In this document: positions 37,137 through 46,505 of the stretch, piece after piece | Layout of the letters: every line of letters starts with the position of its first letter | Position numbering within the stretch: the first letter of the stretch is position 1 | DNA from: Neorhizobium sp. JUb45 | GTDB taxonomy: Bacteria > Pseudomonadota > Alphaproteobacteria > Rhizobiales > Rhizobiaceae | Length of the DNA stretch: 64,000 nt | NCBI RefSeq assembly: GCF_004343585.1 | Contig: NZ_SLYW01000001.1 | Coordinates: 558,001 to 622,000, forward strand | Reading direction: 5' to 3' | The notes under the pieces: generated by a model | Told to the model about the DNA's origin: nothing | The model's database searches: none | What the model saw: only the letters and a program-made list of their open reading frames with translations | Position numbers and translations under genes: made by a program

Positions 37137-38014
37137 TGGCGACGGGTACAACGACAATGGCAAAAGACACGATCCTCAAGGTCGAACACCTGTCGATGAA
37201 GTTCGGTGGCCTGATGGCGATCAACGACTTCTCGTTCGAAGCCAAGCGCGGCGAAATCACCGCGCTGATCGGCCCGAACGGCGCCGGCAAGACCACGGTG
37301 TTCAACTGCATCACGGGCTTCTACAAGCCGACCATGGGCATGCTCACGCTCAACCGCTCGAACGGCAAGGAGTTCCTTCTGGAACGCCTGCGCGATTTCG
37401 AGATCAACAAGGTGGCGGGCGTCTCCCGTACCTTCCAGAACATCCGGCTGTTTTCGGGCCTCACCGTTCTGGAAAACCTTCTGGTCGCGCAGCACAATGT
37501 GCTGATGAAGGCCTCGGGTTTCACGATCCTCGGCCTGCTGGGGCTTCCGACCTACAAGAACGCCGCCAAGGCGGCGATCGAAAAGGCCGAATACTGGCTG
37601 GAAAAGGCCGATCTGACCGATCGTGCCGATGATCCGGCGGGTGACCTTTCCTATGGCGCGCAGCGCCGTCTGGAAATCGCCCGCGCCATGTGCACCGGGC
37701 CGGAACTGCTCTGCCTGGACGAACCGGCCGCCGGCCTCAACCCGAAGGAATCGCTGACGCTCAACGCGCTTTTGCGTGGCATCCGCGACGAGGGCACGTC
37801 ACTGCTCCTGATCGAGCACGACATGTCCGTCGTCATGGAGATTTCCGACCACGTCGTGGTGCTGGAATATGGCCAGAAGATTTCCGACGGCACGCCCGAT
37901 CACGTGAAAAACGACCCGAAGGTGATTGCAGCCTATCTCGGCGTCGAGGATGACGAAGTTGAAGAAATCGAGGAAAAGCTCGACAAGGGCATTATCGAAG
38001 AGGGGACCGTCTGA
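37136..38014 (+). CDS. livG: Branched-chain amino-acid ABC transporter ATPase LivG
   Basis: The 292-residue ATPase has Walker A (GPNGAGKTT), signature LSYGAQRRLEIARAM, Walker B (LLCLDEPAAGL) and the H-loop (EHDM). A 30-residue acidic C-terminal tail (DDEVEEIEEKLDKG) follows. Start overlaps the livM stop (TGATG). Confidence 0.95.
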   Translation: MATGTTTMAKDTILKVEHLSMKFGGLMAINDFSFEAKRGEITALIGPNGAGKTTVFNCITGFYKPTMGMLTLNRSNGKEFLLERLRDFEINKVAGVSRTFQNIRLFSGLTVLENLLVAQHNVLMKASGFTILGLLGLPTYKNAAKAAIEKAEYWLEKADLTDRADDPAGDLSYGAQRRLEIARAMCTGPELLCLDEPAAGLNPKESLTLNALLRGIRDEGTSLLLIEHDMSVVMEISDHVVVLEYGQKISDGTPDHVKNDPKVIAAYLGVEDDEVEEIEEKLDKGIIEEGTV

Positions 38015-38742
38015 TGACCGGTGAACCGCTTCTCAAAGTCCAGGCCGTCGAGACCTATTACGGCAATATCCGTGCTCTCTCGGGCGTCGATGTCGATGTC
38101 CACAAGGGCGAGATCGTCAGCCTGATCGGCGCCAATGGCGCCGGCAAGTCGACGCTGATGATGACCATCTGCGGTTCTCCGCAGGCCCGCACCGGACAGG
38201 TCATCTTCGACGGCGAGGATATCACAAGGCTGCCGACGCACCTGATCGCGCGCAAGCGCATCGCCCAATCGCCGGAAGGCCGTCGCATCTTTCCGCGCAT
38301 GACGGTTTACGAAAACCTGCAGATGGGTGCCGGGCTCGACAACCTGAAATATTTCAACGAGGACGTGGAGAAGATCTTTACCCTCTTCCCCCGCCTCAAG
38401 GAACGCCAGAGCCAGCGCGGCGGTACGCTGTCGGGCGGCGAGCAGCAGATGCTGTCGATCGGCCGCGCGCTGATGGCGCGTCCGAAGCTGCTTTTGCTGG
38501 ACGAACCGTCGCTCGGTCTCGCACCCTTGATCGTCAAGGGCATTTTCGAGGCGATCAAGAAGCTCAACAAGGAAGAGGGGCTCACCGTCTTCCTCGTCGA
38601 GCAGAACGCCTTCGCGGCGCTGAAACTGTCGGATCGCGGTTATGTCATGGTCAACGGCAAGGTTACGATGAGCGGCACCGGCAAGGAGCTGCTGATCAAT
38701 CCGGAAGTCCGTGCGGCCTATCTCGAAGGAGGCCGGCATTGA
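38014..38742 (+). CDS. livF: Branched-chain amino-acid ABC transporter ATPase LivF
   Basis: The 242-residue ATPase has Walker A (GANGAGKST), LSGGEQQMLSIGRALM, Walker B (LLLLDEPSLGLAP) and the H-loop region LVEQNA (Gln/Asn in place of His, as usual for LivF). Its ATG overlaps the livG stop (TGATG), so the four transport genes are translationally coupled. Confidence 0.95.
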   Translation: MTGEPLLKVQAVETYYGNIRALSGVDVDVHKGEIVSLIGANGAGKSTLMMTICGSPQARTGQVIFDGEDITRLPTHLIARKRIAQSPEGRRIFPRMTVYENLQMGAGLDNLKYFNEDVEKIFTLFPRLKERQSQRGGTLSGGEQQMLSIGRALMARPKLLLLDEPSLGLAPLIVKGIFEAIKKLNKEEGLTVFLVEQNAFAALKLSDRGYVMVNGKVTMSGTGKELLINPEVRAAYLEGGRH

Positions 38743-38781
38743 GCGCGACCATTCTCACCCTCATCACGGGGAGCAACTGAC

Positions 38782-39135
38782 ATGCAGGGTCTGTTTTTCG
38801 AAGACGACACGACGGTTCGCTATTTTCTGCGCGGCATCGTGCTGCTGCTCGGTTTCTGGACCGCATGGCGGGCCGGCAAGGCGGCGGCGGAAGGCTGGAA
38901 CGGTTATCGCGAAGTCGTGATCTATGCGGTGCTTTTGACCTGCGCCATGCAGTTCCTGCATTATGCGCTGTTTCAGGGGCCGTTCATCGACGCCTTCTAT
39001 TTTATCCTTGATCTTGTTCTTCTTCTGGTTTTCGCGCTGGCCGGTTTCCGTATCCGTCGCACCAAACAGATGGTCCAGAACTATTACTGGCTTTACGAGC
39101 CGACCTCCGCGTTTTCGTGGAAGAACAAAGATTGA
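38782..39135 (+). CDS. Small liv-linked membrane protein (DUF6867-like)
   Basis: The 117-residue protein has three or four transmembrane segments, beginning FFEDDTTVRYFLRGIVLLLGFWTAWRAGKAAAEGW. It lies between livF and the binding-protein gene, where rhizobial genomes often hold a protein of this type. Its function in transport is unknown; it could assist assembly of the permease. Confidence 0.75.
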   Translation: MQGLFFEDDTTVRYFLRGIVLLLGFWTAWRAGKAAAEGWNGYREVVIYAVLLTCAMQFLHYALFQGPFIDAFYFILDLVLLLVFALAGFRIRRTKQMVQNYYWLYEPTSAFSWKNKD

Positions 39136-39146
39136 CAGCCGGTCTA

Positions 39147-39160
39147 ATCTGAATTCAGAT
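39147..39160. promoter_or_regulatory. 14-bp palindrome upstream of the liv binding-protein gene
   Basis: ATCTGAATTCAGAT is perfectly palindromic. It lies in the 145-base gap between the small liv membrane protein and the binding-protein gene, about 120 bases before the start codon, and could be an operator or the tip of a small hairpin. Confidence 0.4.
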
Positions 39161-39280
39161 CGGTTTGAACAAGAACAATAACACACCTCAAGGTGGAACA
39201 GCTTTCCGGCGTGGCGATGGTGGGTGTCGCGCTGGATCCCAAAAAAACCGCTCACCTCTTAAATAACTGGGAGTTATTCA

Positions 39281-40402
39281 ATGAAGAAGTCTCTTCTTTC
39301 CGCTGTTGCGTTGACGGCCATGGTTGCCTTCGGCGGCAACGCCTGGGCTGACATCGTCATCGGCGTCGGCGGTCCTCTGACCGGCCCGAACGCCGCATTC
39401 GGTGCACAGCTCCAGAAGGGCGCCGAACAGGCCATCGCAGACATCAACGCTGCCGGCGGCATCAACGGCGAAAAGCTGACGATCGCGCTCGGCGACGACG
39501 TCTCCGACGCCAAGCAGGGCGTTTCCGTTGCCAACAAGTTCGTTGCTGACGGCGTCAAGTACGTGGTCGGTCACTTCAACTCGGGCGTTTCGATCCCGGC
39601 TTCGGAAGTTTACGCCGAAAACGGCATTCTCGAAATCACCCCGGCTGCAACCAACCCGGTCTTCACCGAGCGCAAGCTGTGGAACACCTTCCGCACCTGC
39701 GGCCGTGACGACCAGCAGGGCGGCGTTGCCGGCAAGTATCTTGCTGAAAAGTTCGCTGACGCCAAGATCGCCATCATCGACGACAAGACACCTTACGGCC
39801 AGGGTCTCGCTGAAGAGACCAAGAAGGCCTATAACGCGCTCGGCAAGAAGGAAGTCGTTCGCGAAGGCGTCAACACCGGCGACAAGGATTTCTCCGCCCT
39901 CATCGCAAAGATGAAGGAAGCCGGCGTTTCGATCATCTACTGGGGTGGTCTTCACACCGAAGCCGGCCTGATCATCCGTCAGGCAAAGGACCAGGGCCTC
40001 AAGGCAACGCTCGTGTCTGGTGACGGTATCGTCTCCAACGAGCTTGCTTCGATCGCCGGCGATGCCGTCGAAGGCACGCTCAACACCTTTGGCCCGGACC
40101 CGACGCTGAAGCCTGAGAACAAGGCACTGGTTGAAAAGTTCAAGGCCGCCGGCTTCAACCCGGAAGCCTACACGCTTTACTCCTATGCCGCCGTTCAGAT
40201 CATTGCCGAAGGCATCAAGTCTGCCGGTAGCGCCGATGACGCTGAAGCCGTTGCCAAGAAGCTGCACGAAGGCACGTACAAGACCGTTCTGGGCGACATC
40301 GCCTTCGACGAAAAGGGCGACCCGAAGCTTCCGGGCTACGTCATGTACGAATGGAAGAAGGGCCCGGACGGCAAGTTCAGCTACTTCCAGCAGGGCAGCT
40401 GA
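39281..40402 (+). CDS. livJ: Branched-chain amino-acid ABC transporter substrate-binding protein
   Basis: The 373-residue periplasmic protein has a signal peptide ([23 protein letters not shown]) and a two-lobe Leu/Ile/Val-binding fold ([42 protein letters not shown]). The Cys in TCGRDDQQ and the [13 protein letters not shown] segment are typical of LivJ/LivK. GGGAG lies before ATG. It follows the livHMGF genes on the same strand. Confidence 0.94.
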   Translation: MKKSLLSAVALTAMVAFGGNAWADIVIGVGGPLTGPNAAFGAQLQKGAEQAIADINAAGGINGEKLTIALGDDVSDAKQGVSVANKFVADGVKYVVGHFNSGVSIPASEVYAENGILEITPAATNPVFTERKLWNTFRTCGRDDQQGGVAGKYLAEKFADAKIAIIDDKTPYGQGLAEETKKAYNALGKKEVVREGVNTGDKDFSALIAKMKEAGVSIIYWGGLHTEAGLIIRQAKDQGLKATLVSGDGIVSNELASIAGDAVEGTLNTFGPDPTLKPENKALVEKFKAAGFNPEAYTLYSYAAVQIIAEGIKSAGSADDAEAVAKKLHEGTYKTVLGDIAFDEKGDPKLPGYVMYEWKKGPDGKFSYFQQGS

Positions 40403-40433
40403 GCCGGCAAGGCTTGAGCCTCAACGTATTCAG

Positions 40434-40458
40434 GGAGCCCGGCGCGAGCCGGGCTCTT
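40434..40458 (+). terminator. Terminator of the liv binding-protein gene
   Basis: GAGCCCGGC and GCCGGGCTC form a perfect 9-bp stem with a GCGA tetraloop, followed by TTTGCGTTTT. It lies 32 bases after the stop codon. Confidence 0.85.
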
Positions 40459-40515
40459 TGCGTTTTGGGATGTGTTTTTGGGCGGCGGAATGAGACGGTG
40501 CGGCGTACTCCTTCT

Positions 40516-40660
40516 GATCTCCCCCCCTTGAGGGGGAGATGTCACCGTGAGGTGACAGAGGGGGGGTGGCAACGGTGCGGCATACGGTTTGCAAACGGCA
40601 TTTGCGCCAGAAACACCCCCCTCTGTCCTGCCGGACATCTCCCCCTCAAGGGGGGAGATC
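40516..40660. repeat. Rhizobial palindromic intergenic element (145 bp)
   Basis: Two arms are near-perfect inverted copies. The left arm (40516-40568) is GATCTCCCCCCCTTGAGGGG..., ending GAGGGGGGGTG. The right arm (40614-40660) is its reverse complement with a 6-base length difference in the middle. Each arm has its own hairpins: CTCCCCC/GGGGGAG plus TGTCACC/GGTGACA (left) or TGTCC/GGACA (right). Repeats of this look are scattered through Rhizobiaceae intergenic DNA. A related element is at 48221-48353. Confidence 0.8.
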
Positions 40661-40718
40661 GGCTGAACGGCATCCTCTGTATTCCATCGCCATTGTCCGA
40701 TTCGACGCGATTTCCCCG

Positions 40719-40922
40719 TCAGGCTTCCCCATCCCGCCGCCTTATCAGATCACGCTCCGACGCCGTCACCTCGTCTACTGACGCACGCTCGTCGTCGATT
40801 TCTACCTTCGCCGCACCCGCGCCGTCTCGCCAGACTTTTTGCACGGCATCGATGGCTTCGCGCGCCGTCTCGGCCTCGATGCTGGGGCGATTGCCGTCGA
40901 GGGGCTTGATCTTGAATGACAT
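40719..40922 (-). CDS. Small conserved-looking protein of unknown function
   Basis: The frame encodes 67 residues, rich in charged residues (MSFKIKPLDGNRPSIEAETA..), with a strong Shine-Dalgarno (GGAGG) at good spacing before ATG at 40922. It is a single small alpha-beta type sequence without known motifs. It lies between the palindromic element and the response regulator gene. The good RBS is the main reason to call it. Confidence 0.5.
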   Translation of the reverse strand: MSFKIKPLDGNRPSIEAETAREAIDAVQKVWRDGAGAAKVEIDDERASVDEVTASERDLIRRRDGEA

Positions 40923-40995
40923 GGTTCGGCCTCCGGGTTAGGAGGCACAACAGGACGGGCGACGCTTCCGTTCCAAATTGTTTTGGGCCGGGACA

Positions 40996-41934
40996 TCACA
41001 TCTCGTGCAGCACATGCGCGGCCTTCACCGCCGCCGATGCCCGGTTCTCGACGCCGAGTTTGACGTAAATCTGCTCCAGATGCTTGTTCACCGTGCGTGC
41101 CGAAAGCCCCAGAATATCGGCGATATCGCGGTTGGCCTTGCCCTTGGCGATCCAGAGCAGCACTTCGGATTCGCGCTGGGTCAGCGGAAAATGCTGACGC
41201 AGGATGGCATCGTCGGAGCGTTCGCGGGCGGCTGTCAGCCGGAACAGGAATTCGTCGGCTCCAATCGCGCCGAGGAAGGAAAATTGCAGGCTGGCGGCCT
41301 CGGCCGCATTGGCTGCCGGTGCGGGCAGCGAAAAGCTGGCATCGCGGGAAAAGCCCGGCTTGCCGCGTTCCGCCATCCAGGCGGCGAGGCGGGCGGCGAC
41401 GATTTCCAACCCTTCGTCGCTGCCGGTGGCGGCATTGATCAGACGGGTTGCCTGCGGTGTGTACCAGTGCACGGCACCGGAGCCGCGGGCTGCCAGCAGA
41501 TGTCGGCCGGCGGCATCGAGTGCGACGCGGGCGCTCTGGGCGGAGCGGGCATTGGACAGATGAACGCGGATGCGGGCGCGCAGCTCGTCGATATTGATCG
41601 GTTTGGTGAGGTAATCGACGCCGCCGCTGTCGAGTGCGTTGACGACATGTTCGGTCTCTGTAAGGCCGGTCATGAAGATCACCGGCACCTGCGCCACCGC
41701 GCCATGCGCCTTCAGCCTCCGGCAGGTTTCGAAACCGTCCATGTTCGGCATGACCGCATCCATCAGCACCAGATCGGGTGTGATGCGCTCGACGATGGAG
41801 AGGGCAGCCTGTCCCGATGTGGCGATCAGCACCGAAAAACCGGACTGTTCCAGCGCGTCGGTGAGGAAGCCGAGCGCCTCGGGGCTGTCATCGACCAGAA
41901 GCACGATATCGCGGGGCGTCGTCGTGTCAGGCAT
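40996..41934 (-). CDS. LuxR-type response regulator paired with the permease-kinase
   Basis: The 312-residue regulator has an N-terminal receiver domain (VLLVDDSPEALGFL, phospho-Asp in LVLMDAVMPNMDGF, Lys in YLTKPINIDE) and a C-terminal LuxR/GerE helix-turn-helix (LTQRESEVLLWIAKGKANRDIADILGLSARTVNKHLEQIYVKLGVENRASA). A middle region of about 100 residues links them. Its ATG overlaps the stop of the permease-kinase gene by 8 bases, so the two are translationally coupled and almost certainly partners. The urtABCDE operon begins about 5 kb away. Confidence 0.9.
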   Translation of the reverse strand: MPDTTTPRDIVLLVDDSPEALGFLTDALEQSGFSVLIATSGQAALSIVERITPDLVLMDAVMPNMDGFETCRRLKAHGAVAQVPVIFMTGLTETEHVVNALDSGGVDYLTKPINIDELRARIRVHLSNARSAQSARVALDAAGRHLLAARGSGAVHWYTPQATRLINAATGSDEGLEIVAARLAAWMAERGKPGFSRDASFSLPAPAANAAEAASLQFSFLGAIGADEFLFRLTAARERSDDAILRQHFPLTQRESEVLLWIAKGKANRDIADILGLSARTVNKHLEQIYVKLGVENRASAAVKAAHVLHEM

Positions 41935-44900
41935 TGTCAGCTTTTTCCTCGTTGAAACGGTTCAGGAAGGCCATGTAACCGGCGATGTCGAAGGCCTGTA
42001 CGTAAACACCGGCCTGTTCCGCGAAGGGGCGATTTTCTTCCGCCTTGGCCAGATCGGCAAGTTTTGCCTCGATGCCACGGACATAACCGATCTCGCCCAG
42101 TTGGAGAAGGTCCTGAAGATGGGTCGAGCCGGGGCTTTGGACGGTTGCCGGTCTGGGTGCCGGTTCCGGTGGCTGATCCTCCTCATAGGTCCATTTTAGC
42201 CCGAGATGGACGGCGAGCTTGTCGGCCAGACGGCGCACGTTGACCGGTTTGGCGATCGCGTCGTTATGGCCATCTGTGCCGTCGGGCGTGCCGGCGCCAT
42301 CACCGATATTGGCCGACAGCATGACGATCGGCGCGGTCTGCCCCTGTTCGCGCAGTTTTGCGACGAGTTGCCAGCCGCTCATGCCCGGCATGGAGATATC
42401 GACAAGGAAAAGGTCGGGTTTGACGCCTTCGATCAGCGTCAGGCATTCCGGCCCGCTTGCCGCCGTCAGCACGACAAAATCCATCGGCGTCAGCACTTCG
42501 CGCATCAGTTCGCGATGATCCTGATTGTCATCGACCACGACGATGGTGCGGCGCGGGCCGGTATAAGAGGTGATCTTCTTTTCCAAGGCCGGTGCGGTGC
42601 TGGGGCGATGCACGGCCGACAGCATCAGCCGCACCTTGAAGGTCGAACCTTCATCCTTGGCGCTGGCAACAGTGATCTCGCCACCCATTGTGTTGGTCAA
42701 AAGTTGCGTGATGGTGAGGCCGAGACCGAGACCCGGCATCGGACGAATGCTTTCGGCCTCGCCGCGCTGAAAGGGTTCGTAGATGCGGCCGAGATCCTTT
42801 TCGGCGATGCCGCGTCCGGTATCGGCGATGGAGAATGTCGCGACCTGGCTGCGATAGGCAATGTCGAAGCGCACCGTGCCGTGGTCGGTGAATTTTATGG
42901 CGTTGGACAGAAGGTTGACGAGGATCTGGCGCAGGCGTTTTTCGTCAGTGCGCACATATTGCGGCAGGGTTTTGGCGCGGTCGTGTTCGAAGGTCAGGCC
43001 CTTGGCCTGCGCCTGCATGGAAAACATCTCGACGATCTGGTCGAGAAAATCCTGGATGTTGATCTCGTTGGAATAGACCTGCAGGCGGCCCGCCTCGATC
43101 TTGGAAATATCCAGCAGTCCGTCGATCAGGCCCGAGAGATGATCGGCGGAGCGCTTGATCACCTTGATGGCGGATTGCCGTGGGGCAGGGATGGTGTCGT
43201 CTCGCTCCAAAATCTGGGCGTAACCGAGCACGGCGTTCAGGGGTGTGCGCAATTCATGCGACAGGCCGACCACATACCGGCTCTTGGCGCGGTTGGCGGC
43301 CTCGGCGGTTTCCTTGGCTTCCTGCAAGGCGGCGTCGGTTTTCTTGTGGGCGGAGATTTCTTTCAGCAGCAGTGTGTTCTGGCGCGAGGATTCTTCTTCC
43401 GCCACCACCCGGCTGTCATGGGCAAGCACATAAAACCACGAGACGATGCCGGCCATGATGGCAAAGACGAAAAACACGATCGAGATCGTGCCATAGATGA
43501 TTTCGGCATTGGCGGGTGCTGCCTCGCCGGCCTGATAGGCGATCATGCCGAGAATGGCGCCCATGGCCGAAATCGAGATGACGGCGGTGGTGGCGTAACG
43601 TCCAAGCCGCGTCGTCAGCTTGGTGATGACGGTTTCCGGCAGGAAGGCGCGGGCGACAGTGCCGACCTGCGTGTTCAGCCGCGCATGCGGTTTGCACATG
43701 TCGTGGCAGCGGCTGTCGAGCGAACAGCAGAGCGAACAGATCGGCGCGGCATAGGCGGGACACCAGGCCATGTCTTCGTGTTCGAACGGGTGTTCGCAGA
43801 TCGAACAGGTGATGGAGCCGAGGGTCGCCCAGCTTTTGCGCTGTTTTCGCGCCAGGTAATATTTGCCCTTGGTGGCGAAGGCGATGGCCGGCGACAGCAG
43901 AAGCGCGATCAGGGTGATGTAGGTGGAAAGCGATGCCCAGAGTGGCCCGAACAGGCCGAAATGAGCGGCCAGCGCGATCGTGGCAGAGCCGAACATGGCG
44001 CCGATGCCGACCGGGTTGATGTCATAGAGATGCGCGCGCTTGAACTCGATGCCCTGTGGCGAGAGGCCGAGCGGCTTGTTGATGCAGAGATCGGCCGAGA
44101 TGGTGCAGAGCCATGACATGGCGATGATCGAAAAGATGCCGAGTGTCGCTTCCAGCAGCCGGTAGATGCCGAGTTCCATCAAAAGCAGCGCGATGGCGAC
44201 GTTGAACACCAGCCAGACGACCCGGCCGGGATGGCTATGGGTCAGGCGCGAGAAGAAATTCGACCATGCTAAGGACCCGGCATAGGCGTTCATCACGTTG
44301 ATTTTCAGCTGCGACACGACAACGAAAGCGGCCATCAGAAGAAGGGCGGCGGTCTCGTTGGGGATCATGTAGCCGAAGGCGGTGAGATACATATGGGCGG
44401 GATCGGCGGCCTCGTGTGCCGGGACGGCGGTCGACAGCGTCAGCACCGCCAGAAACGAACCGGCCAGCAGTTTTGGCACGCCGACGACCACCCAGCCGGG
44501 ACCGGCGAGAAACACCGCAAAACGATGCCGCCACTTGTGCACGCCTTCGGATGGCAGGAAGCGCAAAAAGTCGACCTGCTCACCGATCTGCGGCATCAGC
44601 GCCAGAATGACGGCGGAGGCTGCACCGAATTCCACGAGGTCGAAGGGAGCGGCACCACCGATTTCACCGTTGGAATGACCGATGCCGGCAAAAGCCCGCC
44701 AGAGGTCGAATTTTTCCCAGTCGAGGAAGGCGATGAAGACGAAGGGCAGGATGTTCAACACGATCCAGAACGGCTGGGTGATCAGCTGGAAACGCGAGAT
44801 CAGCTGCACACCATAGATGACCAGCGGGATCACCACCACGGCGCTGATGATGTAACCGATCCATGGCGGAATGCCGAAGGCGAGGTCCAGTGCGCCGGTC

Positions 44901-45310
44901 ATGATCGAGGCCTCGATCGCAAACAGCATGAAGGTGAAGCTGGCATAGATCAGCGAGGTGATGGTGGAGCCGATATAACCGAAGGAGGCACCGCGCGTCA
45001 GGAGGTCGATATCGACGCCGTGGCGGATGGCATAACGGCTGATCGGCAGGCCGATGACCAGCATGACGATGGCGGCGGCGATGATTGCAAAAAACGCGTT
45101 GGTGGTGCCGTAGGAAAGGGTGATCGTGCCGCCGATCGCCTCCAGCGCCAGAAAGGAAATCGCGCCGATGGCGGTCTGCGAAATGCGGCTGGAGGAAAAC
45201 CGTCGGGCGCTTTTTGCGGTGAAGCGCAGCGCATAGTCTTCCAGCGTCTGGTTGGCCACCCAGCGATTGTATTCTCGGCGGACGGGGATGATGCGTTGGC
45301 GTGCGGCCAT
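41927..45310 (-). CDS. NCS1 permease-fused hybrid sensor histidine kinase/response regulator
   Basis: The 1127-residue protein combines several parts. Residues 1-490 are an NCS1 permease (nucleobase/hydantoin/allantoin family) with about 12 transmembrane segments. Residues 500-545 hold eight cysteines (502, 505, 517, 525, 528, 529, 535, 539) that look like two zinc sites. Two more transmembrane segments lie near 575-625. Then come a coiled coil, a HisKA domain with phospho-His685 (GLSHELRTPLNAVLGY), an ATPase domain (N-box about 801, DTGRG, GLGLGL), and a receiver domain (about 920-1039, Asp971). ATG at 45310 begins the permease-like part; longer in-frame starts exist to 45511. The organisation suggests a transceptor that senses a nitrogen solute. 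Confidence 0.9.
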   Translation of the reverse strand: MAARQRIIPVRREYNRWVANQTLEDYALRFTAKSARRFSSSRISQTAIGAISFLALEAIGGTITLSYGTTNAFFAIIAAAIVMLVIGLPISRYAIRHGVDIDLLTRGASFGYIGSTITSLIYASFTFMLFAIEASIMTGALDLAFGIPPWIGYIISAVVVIPLVIYGVQLISRFQLITQPFWIVLNILPFVFIAFLDWEKFDLWRAFAGIGHSNGEIGGAAPFDLVEFGAASAVILALMPQIGEQVDFLRFLPSEGVHKWRHRFAVFLAGPGWVVVGVPKLLAGSFLAVLTLSTAVPAHEAADPAHMYLTAFGYMIPNETAALLLMAAFVVVSQLKINVMNAYAGSLAWSNFFSRLTHSHPGRVVWLVFNVAIALLLMELGIYRLLEATLGIFSIIAMSWLCTISADLCINKPLGLSPQGIEFKRAHLYDINPVGIGAMFGSATIALAAHFGLFGPLWASLSTYITLIALLLSPAIAFATKGKYYLARKQRKSWATLGSITCSICEHPFEHEDMAWCPAYAAPICSLCCSLDSRCHDMCKPHARLNTQVGTVARAFLPETVITKLTTRLGRYATTAVISISAMGAILGMIAYQAGEAAPANAEIIYGTISIVFFVFAIMAGIVSWFYVLAHDSRVVAEEESSRQNTLLLKEISAHKKTDAALQEAKETAEAANRAKSRYVVGLSHELRTPLNAVLGYAQILERDDTIPAPRQSAIKVIKRSADHLSGLIDGLLDISKIEAGRLQVYSNEINIQDFLDQIVEMFSMQAQAKGLTFEHDRAKTLPQYVRTDEKRLRQILVNLLSNAIKFTDHGTVRFDIAYRSQVATFSIADTGRGIAEKDLGRIYEPFQRGEAESIRPMPGLGLGLTITQLLTNTMGGEITVASAKDEGSTFKVRLMLSAVHRPSTAPALEKKITSYTGPRRTIVVVDDNQDHRELMREVLTPMDFVVLTAASGPECLTLIEGVKPDLFLVDISMPGMSGWQLVAKLREQGQTAPIVMLSANIGDGAGTPDGTDGHNDAIAKPVNVRRLADKLAVHLGLKWTYEEDQPPEPAPRPATVQSPGSTHLQDLLQLGEIGYVRGIEAKLADLAKAEENRPFAEQAGVYVQAFDIAGYMAFLNRFNEEKADNA

Positions 45311-45603
45311 GCCTGAAAACGAGCGCCTTTGACAGGGAGACTGATATTTGGGCAGTTTCTGCTGCGGCGCAGCGTTTGGCAAGCGACATGCAACCTGAAC
45401 GGCCATTGTTTTGCCGGATTTTCCCTTGTCATTGTTGTGCCGGCTATCAAAAATCGCCGGACAGGTCGACATACTGACAGAAGCGCTTGCAAGCCCGTTG
45501 GGGCGCTCCATGTCAGAACCGATCAGACATGCATACCGGCACAGCGGCCGCCGGCAACGTTTTCACGCCGCGCCAGATCAACCCAATATTTCAGGCGTTT
45601 CCC
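45311..45603. other. Divergent spacer between permease-kinase and hydroxylase genes
   Basis: This 293-base gap should hold the promoters of both divergent genes. Both frames that read into it lack good start signals, so no gene is called here, although the true starts of either neighbour could lie inside it. Confidence 0.4.
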
Positions 45604-46425
45604 GTGACCTCCACATCTCCCGACGCAGAAGAACCCTCGCAGGATTTCGGCACGACCGGCATTGCGCCGATGGAACGTGCCAGCCCCATCACCCGCTTTT
45701 TCATGGGCATCGTCGCCTGGGCGGAGAAGCTGAATTTCAGGCACGCAAAACTCGGCAACCCGCCGGTCTATGACAATGCCACCTTTCCCTGGGCTGCCGA
45801 GATCGAGAAGGCCGCTCCGGCGATCCGCGCCGAACTTGACCGTATTCTTATGCGCAAGGACGAGTTGCCGAGCTTTCAGGACATTTCCACCGACGTGAAG
45901 ACGATCTCCACCGATCAGGGCTGGAAGACGTTTTTCCTGCTCGGTTTCGGCGTGCGCTCGGAGCAGAACATCAAGGCCTGCCCGGACACATGGAGTGCGA
46001 TGCAGCAGATACCCGGCCTGACGACGGTGATGTTTTCCATCTTCGAACCGGGCAAACACCTGCCCGCCCATCGCGGTCCCTATAACGGTGTGCTGCGCCT
46101 GCATCTGGGCCTGATCGTGCCGGAAAATTCGGGCGATATTCTTGCCATCCGCGTCAAGGACCAGATCTGCCATTGGCAAGAGGGCAAGGTGCTGATCTTC
46201 GACGATGCCTATGAGCACGAGGCCTGGAACCACACCGACAAGACCCGCGTCGTGCTGTTTGTCGATTTCGTCAAGCCGCTGAATTTCCCGGCCCGGCTGG
46301 TCAACTGGCTGCTGATGCACATGGCGATTTTCACGCCCTTCATCCGCGAAGGTCTGGACAACCACAAGGAATGGGAAAAGAAATTTTATGCGCAGGCCGA
46401 GGCGCTGCGCAATCGGCCGAACTGA
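45604..46425 (+). CDS. Aspartyl/asparaginyl beta-hydroxylase family, LpxO-like
   Basis: The 273-residue protein has the Fe(II)/2-oxoglutarate dioxygenase core of the Asp/Asn beta-hydroxylase family. The metal and 2-oxoglutarate site is visible in KHLPAHRGPYNGVLRLHLGLIVP and FDDAYEHEAWNHT. LpxO members hydroxylate lipid A acyl chains at the inner membrane; a hydrophobic C-terminal stretch (LVNWLLMHMAIFTPF) fits membrane association. GTG at 45604 is the chosen start; ATG at 45670 is also possible. Confidence 0.82.
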   Translation: MTSTSPDAEEPSQDFGTTGIAPMERASPITRFFMGIVAWAEKLNFRHAKLGNPPVYDNATFPWAAEIEKAAPAIRAELDRILMRKDELPSFQDISTDVKTISTDQGWKTFFLLGFGVRSEQNIKACPDTWSAMQQIPGLTTVMFSIFEPGKHLPAHRGPYNGVLRLHLGLIVPENSGDILAIRVKDQICHWQEGKVLIFDDAYEHEAWNHTDKTRVVLFVDFVKPLNFPARLVNWLLMHMAIFTPFIREGLDNHKEWEKKFYAQAEALRNRPN

Positions 46426-46505
46426 GGGCCATAAGGCGATAATAGCGCTTGCTATTTCACCGTAATCAGCGGCTAGACTTGTGCGTCAACATGAGGAGAC
46501 ACGCC

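Noticed and set aside
42206..44116. A 636-codon open frame on the plus strand opposite the permease-kinase
   Set aside because: Asp/Gly/His-rich composition with no motif; the kinase on the other strand has complete domains.
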